NCBI GenBank assembly: GCA_026874595.1
Contig: CM049322.1
Span: 50,321,340-50,385,339 of the forward strand
DNA length: 64,000 nt
From: Sipunculus nudus
Taxonomy: Eukaryota > Annelida > Sipuncula > Golfingiida > Sipunculidae
Reading direction: 5' to 3'
Shown here: positions 11,850-24,552 of the stretch, in pieces
Layout of the letters: each line of letters opens with the position of its first letter
Position numbering within the stretch: the first letter of the stretch is position 1
Position numbers and translations under genes: made by a program
The notes under the pieces: model-generated
What the model saw: only the letters and a program-made list of their open reading frames with translations
The model's database searches: none
Told to the model about the DNA's origin: nothing

Positions 11850-13140
11850 TGAAAAAACCAGGAATATAACAGAATGTCAACTTGTAGGACAGTAACAGAT
11901 TTACTACCCAAAAAAAATTTAGTTTCTCAGCCAATAAACAAATTTCATGGAATGTCCAGAGGCCCTATGAAAATCATGATCCTGCTGATCATGCAGTGGT
12001 CAAGATTTTGAAGCAAACTGGTTTGATAACCTTCCTTGTAGATATATATACCATAACACTTGAGTGGCCATATGGAGTGATTGATACAAGGACTATTTAA
12101 AAGTTAAATGTGTCCAAGTCGGAAAACAGGTTTAAAAGAGACCATTACATCAGCTTTATTATACATATAAAGTTGTATGAGGGCAGATTTATAAAAAGTC
12201 ACATACATGTCACTCTTAAAAACCATCTGGAACCTCTGTATAAACAACAACAAGGGATCCATCAGTCACAGTGCTCAGCTGAAGTTGACCTTGAGGTAAA
12301 AATCTGAAAATGGAGATAATGTCTGATTAGAAGAGGTAATACAGACCATGGCTGGATGATATGATCGATTAGTATTGATGAGTTAGAAATTGTTGCAAGT
12401 AATATTTTGTGACCTGACCATGTGTTTTCTAATATTAAAATTTAAGCATGTGAGCAGTTTGTGAACATAAGATGTATATTACCATATACATTGGTTGTTT
12501 TTTTGATAAATTGATGACAGTACAGTAGTTTACACATTTGTTCAATTCGGTCTATTTTTTTATGATAAATATATTATTAAATATATGTATTTTTTTAATT
12601 TATAAAATGTATACAGTTGAAATATATTTCATGTCCCCAGTCCACAGGTGTAAGGACTTGGTGGTGGTGTGGGGGTGGGGTGTGTGGGTTGGAATGAAGG
12701 GAGTTACAACATCTCTGTATTATCAAAGTGTATATACACAGGATTTTCACTTAATTCAACAAAGCTTACAGAATAAAAAAGTTCATTCACAATTACTTAA
12801 TATTCAATGAAGGATAGACAGACTGGTAGACAAACAAAGCTGATAATATATGAAGTTTCAATTATTTCATAATTTTTTTTATTATATCAAAGTATATAAA
12901 GTTTAACATCTGCAATATTACACAACTGAGTATATAAGTTGCTTTCAAATTTCTGACTAAATAGCTTATACCCATACACATACAGCATATGAAAGTTATT
13001 TGTTCAAGTGCTTATAGGAAAAATATCATAATTAATATATATCTAATGATAACAGAGATGATGGACAGACAGAGCCAGTCACTTTATGTTCCATTCTCCT
13101 GAAGCAAGAATGTGTTTCAGTTAGATCTAAATTTTTTCTG
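11850..13140. other. Intergenic or intronic, no clear gene
   Basis: AT-rich. A G-rich run lies at 12659-12690. Near 12805-12840 and 13060-13110 are blocks resembling the terminal-exon-like sequence at 10020 (AGACAAACAAAG and related). No intact ORF that I trust. Confidence 0.4.
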
Positions 13141-13202
13141 ATCCAATTATTTTTTAAAGTAAATAGATTTTACACCCTTGAACAAGTGCAAAGGAATCAA
13201 TG

Positions 13203-13372
13203 GCCGGGGGGGGGGGGGGGGGATTAACAACACTACACTTCTGCATATACATACAGGGTAAACAAAGCCTGATCTCCAATTCTGCTTCGGGGGGGGGGGG
13301 ATTAACAACACTACACTTCTGCATATACATACAGGGTAAACAAAGCCTGATCTCCAAATCTGATGAGGCAGG
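13203..13372 (-). repeat. Tandemly duplicated exon-like block with poly-G spacers
   Basis: A block of about 60 bp (ATTAACAACACTACACTTC through CAAAGCCTGATCTCCAA) occurs twice, at ~13223-13280 and ~13301-13357, each preceded by a G-run (13206-13222 and 13290-13299). On the minus strand the upper copy follows a good acceptor (TGCCTCATCAG) and reads FGDQALFTLYVYAEV then stop. That looks like a last coding exon that was duplicated. Overlapping minus ORFs in other frames are shadows. Confidence 0.4.
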
Positions 13373-13962
13373 AAAATAATGAACAAATGTTTGTATTAGA
13401 TCCTCATTTTTTTATCACATCAATTTTTTTAAATTTTAAGTTTATATTTCTATACATTCCCAATATAACAAATAATAATGTCTGAATATAAAAGTTAATT
13501 CATAATTCTAAATTGCATCATCATATATCTCAATCTTGTCAGATAACCCAACATCATGCACACAAATATATATTTACTTTTTTACCACACAAATATATCT
13601 TTTAAATTTGCAAAACAATAAATATCTAAAAATAATACTTCATTCAGATTTCACAATTTTAACTTGTGCTTTTATTTATCTATAATTTGCTGCATATTTT
13701 ATAAATTTATGCATACTGATGGGTTTAATTTTATTATGTTAAAATCATTTAAAAGGAAATTGATTTCTTTAAAAATGCTACATTAATCCAAATGGCATCT
13801 TCTGGATTACTCAATGAATTACTCAATCAAGGAAAGTTTTGTATATTGGAGTGGAAACAGCATTACAATTGAGGAAATACAGGGCAAACAATAACAATTA
13901 CTGCACAACACTAGGTGGGTAGGGTTGGTGGAGGGGGGGGGGGGGATTTGATATGAGAATAA

Positions 13963-14147
13963 GGCCCCTTTTCCATGCGAGCAGAAACGTGCGTGAAAAA
14001 TGCGCTGAATTGAGCTTCTCCATGTGCGCGGAAACGCATATGACACCATGATTTATGCTAGGGTGGCTACAAGCAGACTGCATTCATGTCCTTGACCTCC
14101 ACAAGAAGACTTACCCCGCGCGTTTTCGCTCGCATGGAAAAGGGCCC
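13963..14147. mobile_element. MITE, Harbinger-like, TAA target duplication
   Basis: Left end GGCCCCTTTTCCATGCGAGC; right end reverse complemented GGGCCCTTTTCCATGCGAGC; 19 of 20 match. TAA flanks both sides (13960-13962 and 14148-14150). 185 bp, noncoding. A 3-bp TWA duplication is characteristic of PIF/Harbinger (established). The assignment of this copy is inference. A 13-bp G-run lies just outside at 13932-13945. Confidence 0.7.
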
Positions 14148-14309
14148 TAACTGTACACCTGTTACAGCAGGGGATCTCCCCAATGACCTGTTACAAATCA
14201 GGAACCCTGGCATAGCTAACTTAACTTCCAGTGACAAGGAGTGGGCTGCATGCATCTGGACAAATCAAGGACTACAACAGAACCTCAACAAAAAAATTCA
14301 ATTATTAGC

Positions 14310-14411
14310 CTAATTTTTTAGCTTTTATTTTCTAATTTCAGATTTAAACAAATTAAATACTTAAGTTTACATGCTGTGAAAATTTAATCAACAGTACTCA
14401 CAAGAAAAAAA
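14310..14411 (+). repeat. Left half of the tail unit split by element A1
   Basis: Matches the start of the A/B tail unit (GCTGTGAAAATTTAATCAAC). It breaks off in AAAAAAA where A1 starts and resumes at 17046 with AAAAGTGCCATGGTC. Its continuation is 17046-17649. Confidence 0.65.
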
Positions 14412-17045
14412 CAAGGGACCTATGGGTCACGACGCTCAGCTGTTATATATGATAAAAAAATATTATTTAGAAATGAGGCACATGCTGGTTTTGTGTGGTA
14501 ATAAATATAAGCTGTATTATGAGTTGTTGTTGTTTAGCTTATGTATGATTTTGATAGTACCTTTGGAGACAGGGAAGAGGATTGATTTCATTTATTTTAT
14601 TAACAAATGGAGTACTACTGTCACACAGATTTTGACTTGGCCATATAACTTATAAGCAGAACATATAATATAAGAGTTTAACTATTTATTAAAAAAATTA
14701 CAAATATTGTCCCAAATATAATTTTTATTAAAAATAATAAGAGAATCATATGATTTTTTAAATTGAAATATAATTGATATGATTATTAAAATAATATTAA
14801 AGATTATATTCATGAATGCATTCATGAATACATTTTGAAAGTATTTGCACGAGTATTCATATACTTTCATTTTTACCTGAATTCCCATTCTTTATGCAAG
14901 AAATTTTATAATGGAGTACATAATCATATTCGTATTTAAATACAATTACAAAGTATTCGCACCATGTCTGGTATTTATTCAGTTTTCACCAAAAAATGAT
15001 GTTGAGAATCCAGAATATACAAAATTCACACATTTAAATAATGATCATAAGTACCTGGTTTTATGGCTTTTATTTATATTAAAAAATAACTGTAAAAAAT
15101 TCATTTTGGACTAATTTCACATCAATGTACACACTAGACACAGTAGGAATCTAGATTAATATTATCAACTGCATCTTTGTCTATCATTAATTTCCTTCAT
15201 ATAATCCTTAATGATTAGTAATGAATAATATGATTTACTTCTTTATCATTAAAAATGAACTGAAAAATGCCATAGGTGACTGCATGGTGTTATTTGGAAT
15301 ATGTGACATTCTACCCATCGATACAAGATTCTTATATCATCAGTAACTGCAAGTTAATTTCCTGTTATTATAAACTAACAAATTCCTTTTCTATTTTTCT
15401 TTAATTTGTTATTAAAAACCAATAAAAATTTATTAATTTATTGTTTATTGTTATGTTGTTGGTTAAAACTACTAGATGAGTTGGGTTGAACACCTGGATC
15501 AACTGTGGCTGGCCATCAGCTGCCTGGATTCTCCCCTCAAGCGTGCATAATTTGATGAAAGGTCAACAAGGTCAACATACAGGTGACTCAAGAGGGGCTG
15601 GAGAGAGCCAAAGTCTGACAGGGTCTCATAAAAAACATTAAAAAAAGCTACAATATTTGGCAAATTTCTTTCAGCTTTCTAAACTAAAAAGCTGAAATCC
15701 TTATGTGTGCATGATATGAAAATTATATCAACAGTGCTCACGGAAAACAAACGTGCCATGGTCACAGTTGGGCAAAATTTAAGGTACTAATTTTATATTT
15801 ATACTAATAACTTATAAAATTTGAAAAATTCAGAACTAATTTTGGGTATTCAATTGAATCTTGATTAAATAATGTTACATCCCTGACAAAAAAGATCTCT
15901 AGCTTCAGCAATGCCCTTGTTAAGGGAGTAAATATATTTATTGATTTTTTACAAAGTGCATTATGTTTTGGCCCATAACTTAAAAAAAATACACAATACT
16001 GACATCAATTTAGGCATGTGCATAGTGAATGTATAGAAATATATGTATATTATATATGATCAAAGTCAGATCAGTGGTTTTGATATTAGGCAGTCTTAAA
16101 GTGTAACATTGGGTTTTTAATGGAAAAATTAAGTTTTTCATTGATATCTCGAAGGAATTAAGTCCTAGTGACCAAATTCTTGGCATGGTAGGGGATTTTG
16201 GAGAAATCTAACTGTATGCCAAATTTAAGGAACTTAGAGCTGAAGCTCGGGAGCTGAGCTCTAGCAAACTGCATAACACTAGCAATATGTGACATGGTGC
16301 TTGAAAACTTGAATAAAATCTACAGTTTTTGATCAACTGGTTTCAAATTTTTGGTGTTAACAGTTGAAATGCTAACAAAAACATGCTGTGAAAATTAAAT
16401 CCACAGCAGTTACAGCAAAAAAAACGTGCCATGGTCAAAGTTGGGCAAAATTTAAGGTACCAATTTTTTATTTTTGCTAATATTTTTAAAAATTTAAAAG
16501 ATTTTGATCTAATTTTGGGTATACAATTTAATTTTGATTAATAAAAGTAATATTACTGGAAAAAAAGTGCTTAGCTTTAACAAGTTTTGTGTTAAGTGAT
16601 AAAATTTCTTTCCTGATTATTTAAAAAATGCATTATGTTTGGGCCCATAACTTTTTTAAATTAAATAATACAGACCTAATTTCTGGCATGTACATAGGAA
16701 TTATATAGAGGATTATTTATAGGAAATATGAGGAAAAACAGATGAGTGGTTTTGATATTAGGCAGTCCTAAAGTGTGAAAATAGGTTTTTAATAAAAAAT
16801 TGAGGTTTTTTCTTAATTTCTCAAAGGAATGTAGTCGCAAAGACCCAGTTTTTGGCTTGGTAGGAGATCTTGGGGACATCTAACATTATGCTGAATTTTG
16901 GATTCCTAGGTCTTACGGTTTCAAAACGTGCCACATCTACGGACGGACGGACGGACGGACGGACGGACGGACGGACGGACAGACGGACGGACGACGGACA
17001 ATGGACCACGACTATAGCTCAGATGACTTATAGTCAGCTGAGCTA
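14412..17045 (+). mobile_element. Full-length A element, copy A1
   Basis: Begins CAAGGGACCTATGGGTCACG with a near-palindromic GACCTATGGGTC, followed by GCTCAGCTG. It ends with an (ACGG)n tract (about 16939-16994) and the terminal hairpin 17015-17045. 2634 bp. The interior holds two diverged ~680-bp units and an AT-rich 5' part with alternating ATGCATTCATGAAT segments. There is no transposase-like ORF. Short plus ORFs (14422-14655, 14911-15114) and minus ORFs (16676-17009) recur in every copy with differing breaks and are not supported as genes. The ends fit a Helentron-type, non-autonomous rolling-circle element with a microsatellite, like bivalve 'pearl'/CvA elements (established class; assignment is inference). 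Confidence 0.75.
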
Positions 17046-17649
17046 AAAAGTGCCATGGTCAAATTTGGGCAAAATTTAAGGTACTGATTTTCTTTTTATG
17101 CTAATAAATTAAAATTTAATAATTCAGATTTAGTCTTGGGTATACAACTGAATCTTAATTTAAACAAAGTTATATACTTGGACAAAAGGTCTCTAGCTTC
17201 AAAAATTTTCATGTTAGGCGAGTAAATATGTTTCATGATATATTACAAAGTCCATTATATTCGGGCCCACAACTTGAAGAAATTACACTTAGCAGACTTA
17301 ATATCCGGCATGTATATAGAAAATATATAGGAGAACACCGGTACTTCTGGTAAATATTAAGAAAAACAGACAGATCAGTGGTTTTGGTATTAGGCAGTCC
17401 TGAAGTGTGATAATAGGTTTTTAATGGAAACTTGAGGTTTTTTTCTTAATCTGTCAAAGGAATGAATTTGCAGTGACCCAGTTTCTGTTTGGTAGGAGAC
17501 TTTGGGGACATCAAACAGTATGCCGAATTTCGGATTTGTAGGTCTAATGATATCAAAACATGCCAGTCTAATGGACGGACAGACAGACAGACAGACGACA
17601 GACAATGGACCATGACTATAGCTCAGATAACGTATAGTCAGCTGAGCTA
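17046..17649 (+). repeat. Right half of the tail unit split by A1
   Basis: Resumes the unit begun at 14310. It carries a short (ACAG/ACGG)n at 17573-17600 and ends in the 31-base hairpin 17619-17649 (one arm partly decayed). Confidence 0.65.
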
Positions 17650-17899
17650 AAAAATTTAGGCAGCTTTTGTAGTCTAACAGGTAGAACACATGATTTATAC
17701 CTGGGAGGCGAAAAGTTAAAATCATACCCCAGAAGTAGTGCGTGTGTCTTGGTCAGCCCATGAAATCCATGATTGTTACAGAAGATGGACAAGGTACTGA
17801 AACTTGTACCACCCTACTCAACTGATTAACAGACAGATAAGAAACATGTACAATATTTCAAAAAGAACTACAGCTACTGATATGGTGGTCCAACATTAC

Positions 17900-18017
17900 C
17901 TGCTGATGGCTCAGATGAATTCAAACCAGCTAACATCTTCATGCTGTCTGGGTATTTCACTGCAACCTGGTACTTATCCTTCAGGATGGATGCCATGTCA
18001 TCTCATTTAGCCATCAA
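17900..18017 (-). pseudogene. Exon-like block with an in-frame TGA, minus-strand degenerate gene
   Basis: Acceptor TGTTTCAG and donor GCAG|GTAATG bound 118 nt. The frame that fits the next exon at 11734-11848 (one leftover G) reads DDMASILKDKYQVAVKYPDS and SSEPSA, but has TGA as its fifth codon (about 18003-18005). Continuity on both sides of the stop and matching phase argue for a real former exon. The stop argues for a pseudogene, unless the acceptor used lies inside the block. Confidence 0.4.
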
Positions 18018-18433
18018 CTGAAACATGCCTCCTCATCCGGATATATTCCAAAGAAGTCTCCCTCTACCTATGAATGTCAAGTTAGCCAAATCAAGAATCA
18101 GTTTGCTTGGAATAGTTTACTGACAGATCAGGTATTATATAAAATCTTGATTTCACCTACACAAAGTATATAATGAAATCATTTACATGATGAAAAAGAT
18201 TGGGTGCCTCTGGCATCTCATATTATTACTGTAGGAGACTTGTTATTCTCAGGCTGAAGAATCTGTACATTGTAAACAGGATCATGCATGCAACAAGTCA
18301 CTAGTAACTTGTTTACCTTTAGCCTAAAGATCCATCGGGATTATAGTATCATCTTAAAGAGTATTTTCAATGATAGGACTAGTGATTGTAATATAGATTT
18401 TTTAAACAAAAAATCAGAAAAGTAATTACCCAT

Positions 18434-18523
18434 ATCCAGGGGCAGATCCAGGATTTAGGAAATGTGTCATACAGACCCCTTATGTGTGTGTCTGTGAGCC
18501 CCCCCCCCCCCCCCCAAGTCCTG
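18434..18523. mobile_element. Fragment of the CAGGGGCGGATCC MITE plus poly-C
   Basis: CAGGGGCAGATCCAGGATTT matches the left end of the element at 8473. The right end is missing. A C-run of 16 follows at ~18500-18515, directly against the exon-like block. Confidence 0.45.
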
Positions 18524-18740
18524 GAACTTAAAGATAAATTGATGCAACTGGCTGTCAGGATCAGCAAACCTTGGGTATCTCATTAACATTATATCCAAAC
18601 ATGGGCCTTCTTCTCCACAAATCCAGGGTAACCTCGACACCCTTGTCTCTGCCATGTACTCGTGCATCTTCTCTCTCTCAGTTCCTGATATTAATGCTGG
18701 AGCCACTTGGTCCCGAGCTTCATGGAGGCAGTGTCTAGAT
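18524..18740 (-). pseudogene. Second exon-like block of the minus-strand degenerate gene
   Basis: Acceptor TTTTATGTTACAG starts the exon at 18740. Its first base completes the codon left open by the ATG exon at 21092-21171 (GG+A). The open frame then reads SRHCLHEARDQVAPALISGT, LPWICGEEGPCLDIM and RYPRFADPDSQLHQF. The 'YPRF.D' pattern resembles, from memory, proteins of an uncharacterised family expanded in fish and lophotrochozoans. No clear donor is visible before the poly-G/MITE fragment, so the low-coordinate boundary is uncertain. Function unknown. Confidence 0.45.
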
Positions 18741-18759
18741 CTGTAACATAAAATTACCG

Positions 18760-19265
18760 GTACTCAGAAAAACTATATATATGTATCTATATTAAGCAGG
18801 CCCCAGGCAGAGCAGATTCATTGGGATTCAATTTTTCATATTTTTTTTGCAGGAAAACAAGTTATAATAGAAAAATATATGTAAAAAGATTATGAAAAAA
18901 GTAGAATTCTATTTTATATTTATAAAAGCACTGGTGTATATTTTGTATATTTACAGATTGGTTTAATATAGATACCTATATATACCTACTACTATAATCA
19001 TCAATAATGACTTATTATGATACTGCTGCTACAATTACCACTTATTAAAACTACTTCTACTAAAATAATAGTTTCCACTTTTCCATTGAAATGTTCTGTT
19101 TTAATATACTACCAAGAGATATTCTGTTTTTCAAGAACTGGGACCTTTTTTCTTTAAACAGAAAACAATTTTGTACTGTTTAATAGAAGAAGGGGAACCT
19201 TCATTTTTGAACACATTGTGCACACATGGAAAACAACTTGGCTTCATGTCATATTGCACCAACAA

Positions 19266-19310
<45 letters not shown>

Positions 19311-20360
19311 AATTAAAAACACATATTTACTTAATACAGTTGTAAGTTTCCTTATTTGAGTTGCCCTATGTTTGATAATTTATGATGAAAAACAAGACAG
19401 TGCATGCATGTCCAGCACTTCAGCCCCTTCTCAGTAATGCGTGACATGCTCTCTCAGACAAAACATGCGCGCTCGCCCTTGGTACTCTCTGCACCAAAGA
19501 TGTGTTAGCCCATGTTCAAGTTCCACTGATAAAGAATGAAAGGAATACATGGTATGGCACTGAGAAGCTGACAAGTTGGTATTCTCACTGGAATTGGATT
19601 AAATCTTGTTGGGTCTCCAATAAAATATAGGAAAAACCTGCCTCCTCTTACCTTGGTCATGTTCTAGGTAAATAAATCATTATTCTTGTAAGTCGTTTGA
19701 GTCAGGTTTACATTTGCACTAAAAAAGACATGATTTGGGTTTTATCTGACACATGAATTCTTGGCCTTGACCCTTTTATTCCAAGCGGCCTGGGTCTCCG
19801 TGCACACAGAATACAGGGTGACCAGAAAGAAATGAACATGCTGTGTAAAATGATGAAACTTTAATTGGACCACACCAACAATAAATAAAAAAGCCTGTGA
19901 AAAGACAATATATATGACAATATAAACATATATAAACACACACATATAAATATATATATATATTATAATATATATTATCAATATTATATATAAATTATAA
20001 TATATATATATATGTATATACACTGTATGTACTTATAAAGTATATATTATAAAGCATATATATATATAAATATATATTCATTTAAAATACCTTTTGAAGG
20101 TGTTACTGTTTTATTGTTATTTTATACAGGAATATCTGGGACGTCACACTAACATGTTTTTAACATTTAATTTTATTTGTATTTAACTTCTATTCATATT
20201 ACATATTTAAATATTCATTGGAAGGGGCATATGACATATTAAAGGCATTGGAACTAAAGCCCCCCCCCCCCCCACACACACAACCCCCCCCCCCCCCCCC
20301 CCGCCCCACACACATATTGAAAGTTGGGGTGGGGGCCATTGGAATAGTTTTGCCCATATG

Positions 20361-20438
<78 letters not shown>

Positions 20439-20595
20439 TCCTAAATTTTAATTGTGTAAAATTACTTGAAATCACTATTTATTTTTAAACATTTTGTTTT
20501 GTATGGGCCAAGCCCCAACTTGGCCCAAGGTTAGTGTCCTTCTGTAATGATTTCCTATAGTATAGCCTAGGGACTTTTGTCTTGTCAATAAATAA

Positions 20596-20639
<44 letters not shown>

Positions 20640-20690
20640 AGAAATGATGTTCCCACGGGCCACGCCTATGCATCTCCTAACATCCTCTGT
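18760..20690. other. AT-rich intron-like stretch with simple repeats
   Basis: Contains (TA)n at 19269-19308, AT-rich repeats at 19910-20070, two C-runs at 20261-20270 and 20284-20301 separated by CACACACA, (AT)n at 20363-20436 and (AT)n at 20599-20634. No exon recognised. The ORFs here are simple-repeat translations. Confidence 0.6.
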
Positions 20691-20705
20691 CAAATAAATT
20701 TAGTC

Positions 20706-20717
20706 TGCGCATGCGCA
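20706..20717. promoter_or_regulatory. Palindromic TGCGCATGCGCA, NRF1-type site
   Basis: Perfect 12-bp palindrome identical to the NRF1 consensus (established motif), in a CpG-containing patch between 20690 and 21440. That patch is otherwise surrounded by AT-rich DNA and includes the ATG exon. Activity is not shown. Confidence 0.3.
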
Positions 20718-21091
20718 CTCTGTGACAGCATGCATGGTTTCCCTTCGTATCGTGCACCCTGCGGCAGGACAGTCGGCCATTAATTTTTATTTACTCCAAA
20801 ACACTGCTTCATAATCATAAGAAAAATTAAGAAGGGTACAAAACAATAAAAGAACATTTTCTCTCTGTAATATGAACATTTTTAGAATTGGATGACTTAG
20901 AATATGCAAGATGTTATTGGATTCTAATGAAGTGATCAAATGTTTTTACATCATCAATCGATCATGACGGCAATGAATTTAGCGTGTCGGTTTTAAACTA
21001 AATACACTGGTTAAAGGTCAGTTCTAAAAATACTTTACAGCCAAATTAAATACTACAGTCAGTGAAATCTAACCAGAAAAATAAGCCTTAC

Positions 21092-21171
21092 CCTTTAAAT
21101 GACCTGTGAAGAACACCCAGGTCCCTTGCTCCTGCTTCAACTTTAAGCATCTTCTTCACAAATTCGTCCAT
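21092..21171 (-). CDS. Candidate first coding exon of a minus-strand gene of unknown function
   Basis: On the minus strand TTCAACATGGACG gives an ATG in good context. The exon reads MDEFVKKMLKVEAGARDLGV and ends at a consensus donor (AAAGG|GTAAGG). It leaves two bases, which the exon-like block ending at 18740 completes without breaking the frame. The flanking 21172-21440 is richer in CpG than its surroundings and may be the promoter. Downstream blocks (18524-18740, 17900-18017, 11734-11848, 10108-10199) carry a stop and a frame break, so the locus as a whole may be a pseudogene. The plus ORF at 21106-21324 overlaps and is judged a shadow. Confidence 0.45.
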
Positions 21172-21439
21172 GTTGAACTTGAAGACGCTACAAAACCCGT
21201 GGACAAACACGCAGCTCCCATGCAGCGTCCAATGAGGAAAGGCGATAGCGCACGTGCTCCCGTGTCAGAAACAAATCTAAATGTTACTTTGTATCAGATT
21301 ATCAGTTTGCGGGCAACCAATTGACCTGACGGCGAGTGCGTGATCGACAGCTCTATTAGCCAATCAGCGAACGTTATTGCCGGACTGAAAACGAGGCCAT
21401 GTAAACACACGTGGAGGTCGGACATCAGGTCGGACATTC

Positions 21440-22245
21440 CTGACACGTGTGTAAACTTTCAACTATAAATGCTCGATGGACCTCTCATAATAAATATGTT
21501 TTATTTTAAATACGGTCGAGGCATATGTTGATAATTTTTATATAAGTTACCCCAGGTATCATTCAAAGTAACAGCAATCTGTTTTCTTCCTTCTCTTCGT
21601 AATAAAATCACAAGACGAGGAGAAACGCAGGGATGGGACAAGGCATGCAGGCCCGATTTGGCCCTGTCATATATTGAGTCCATAATGACACATGAAATTT
21701 TCAGTTAGTCAAAAGACGCAGCCTATATGATCCTATATACCATCTATTGGTAAACACTGGCCTGTAACCAGTGCTAAAAAGTGTTACATTTTCCCCACAC
21801 CAGCGCTTTCACTCTTTAAAGTTGATGGGTATAAACAAAATGTATCAATCTTGGCCCTGTCGAATCAGAGCGTCTCCCACTCCCATGTGTTCATGTGCAT
21901 GGGACGATATGCAGTACGTATTCATGTGTTCATATGCATGCGACGATATGCTATCTCCTGTTACCAAAAATATATTTGATATATCTCTGGTAAAAGGTCA
22001 GTAACTTTTATTGACGAGGATACAATTTTAATTGTATAGCCCTCTGCTTTATATTGTAACCATGTCGACAATTTACATAAATAATTGCATTTATTGGCAC
22101 TCAAAGGTCGATGCAAGACGTCCGGCTATTACTGCCTTACTGATTACTGGTGTTAGAACTTAACAACTCACAGACCTGTTGGTGTGATAAAAGCGCGAAC
22201 TCAGATTTTGGTGATCGACCTAGATCTTCTGATTGTTCAACTGAT

Positions 22246-22278
<33 letters not shown>

Positions 22279-23243
22279 AAATCGTCAAGAAACTACCGAA
22301 AGACAAAGGTACAATCTTGAATCATTGAGCTGTTCTTTAATAAAATTAATATGTGTAACTGCATGTCGGCTATATTAAAGGTATAAACTATAATGTTTAT
22401 ATTTTTCACAAAAATTTGGTCTGTTCATTTGTCTGTTATTTACAAAACTTAATATATTTAGTGATCACATAGCTTGTTGATTTTTTATAATATAAAACAA
22501 TAATAATATTGCATTCTATGGCCGCATATGTATCCTGCTGGGGGGGGGGGCAGGTGGGTTTAAGAAAGAGAAGGGAAAAATGCTATTTTTTAGCTAGTAG
22601 TAAACAAAAAGCGATAAAAAATTCATATTTGGTATTATAATCCACTTGGAATCAGACATTATGACAGCCATGAGTCATAATTAGAAAATAATCCTTAAAA
22701 TGTTCCTGTTCAACCATAAACAAGATAAAATTTTTCGCTGACAATATGTGTTAACACCTATTATGTACATTTCATTGAAATTGAGTGAAAAATTGTTAAA
22801 AATTAATTCACAGTTCATTTAGGCTATAATGATGCATTACACCAGAATATATAACAAATACTTGTAAGTTGTAATAACGAAGTGAAACGGTGTTTACTTT
22901 CAATGACTGAATTATAAAGAAATGAAATAAAAACACCATTATACATTAATGGTTATTATCTTCATGTGTCACAGTGTCTTTTATACTAAACAAATACCAC
23001 AGGTATGTCACAAATGGAGCATCACTTCAGTTCACCTTGACATATATACAATATATTTATATTATTACATGCATGGGTCACTGACTCTTGAGTGTTTAAA
23101 GCCTAAAGGAAGATTCTAAAAGTTATTGCCACAGGTTGCCTTAACTGACAGATCAGCAGATTTTCTATAATATGCACATGTATAAAATAAAACAGTTATT
23201 TTGCACACACACACCCTCACACATAAACACAAATGTTTATATA
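21440..23243. other. Intergenic, no recognisable gene
   Basis: Mixed composition. A poly-A run of ~27 lies at 22246-22272 and a G-run at 22541-22550. The phrase CATGTGTTCATGTGCATG and a close variant lie side by side at 21886-21945. No gene seen. Confidence 0.5.
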
Positions 23244-23423
23244 CTGGCAGATCCAGAGGGCATGGGGGAGGGGTTGAGCCGCAACAACCTTTCTTCAGAA
23301 TTTTAAACTATTTTTTCTGGCCTGCATGGACCCGTCACATTCTGCAGCAGGGGACCCTTTTATAGGTTTCTCAATTAGTCTTCCTGGGTTGGACCCTCCC
23401 CTTTACAAACCCTTGATTCGCCC

Positions 23424-23426
<3 letters not shown>
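23244..23426. mobile_element. Second copy of the CAGGGGCGGATCC-type MITE
   Basis: Left end CTGGCAGATCCAGAGGG and right end (reverse complement) CAGGGGCGAATC. Same size and G-rich interior as 8473-8668. Flanked by ATA/ATAT. It abuts (AT)n at 23427-23482. Confidence 0.55.
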
Positions 23427-23486
<60 letters not shown>

Positions 23487-24445
23487 TTGTCCCATCACAT
23501 CTTTTAAAACAATACAAAAGACTTAAGGACCTTCATAAATAATATCTATATCATACATGCATTTAAATTTCTTCTTGTACACACATCTTTCTTCCTGTGT
23601 ATAAACAGGAGGCTTCCTATTAAAAACATCAATATACATGCAATATTTTTTAATAATTTCAACTTCAGTTTTATTTCATAATTTTCTCAGAATATTAAAT
23701 TTTATAAAAAAAAACACGTTGTGATGTTCACACACCATCTGTGATTTTACTTGCCCTTCAATAATTTATTGTTTGAATACTGGTATTGACACTTGTTCGA
23801 TTTTTATTATTAATTTTAATTAGATGACCAATTAACTAACTTTCAAAGGTTATAAAATCTCTGCTTGAGCAATACATATTAAGCAAGGCTTCCTTTAATG
23901 ATTATAAAAAAGGAGTTGCCCCCCCCCCCCCCCCCCATATCCAATGACAGCATATATGTCGCTTTAACTTGTATGGAAGCAACACTTTTTACGTTGTCAT
24001 CTTTAATTTTTTTATGAAACTGCACCCTATGTCATAGACAAATATTTAAATAACTGTTACTGTGTTGTTTTTCAAATTTGTTCTGCTAGACTTGAACAAG
24101 TTGTAAATTTTAACCAACCGCTGAGGTGTCAAGGCTGATGAGAGGGGTCAGCTGATTCGTTCTCTGATACCAGCCGTATCGAGCAGAAACGGGCGCAAAT
24201 TCATCAAACTTCTCAATTTTATATTTAAAACATCTCTGTAGCCTACATATGTACACTTTAACCTAAGGCTGCTTTCTTGGTAAAATTAATACTGTTTGAA
24301 GCCTGGTGCGATATACGGCTGAAGTGCCGGTTCCACGTGTATAAGAAGCACGCTTTTTTGGTTTAATGTCCTACCTAGCAACAGTATCCAAGGTGGGCGG
24401 AGCTAACTCGTCCATGCCGTCACGTCAATTGGCCGCGGTCGATGT
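23427..24445. other. Intergenic with (AT)n and a C-run
   Basis: (AT)n at 23427-23482 and C16 at ~23921-23936. A less AT-rich patch at 24120-24440 (for example GGGCGGAGCTAACTCGTCC) has no ORF. No gene recognised. Confidence 0.45.
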
Positions 24446-24552
24446 CAACCAATATTCTTGGCTCTACTCAAACAATGTTTGGTTGATTTTAACCAATATC
24501 TGCTTCAACCAATTAAATTGGTAGCTGTTTCAACCAATCCGTTTTTAGAGTG

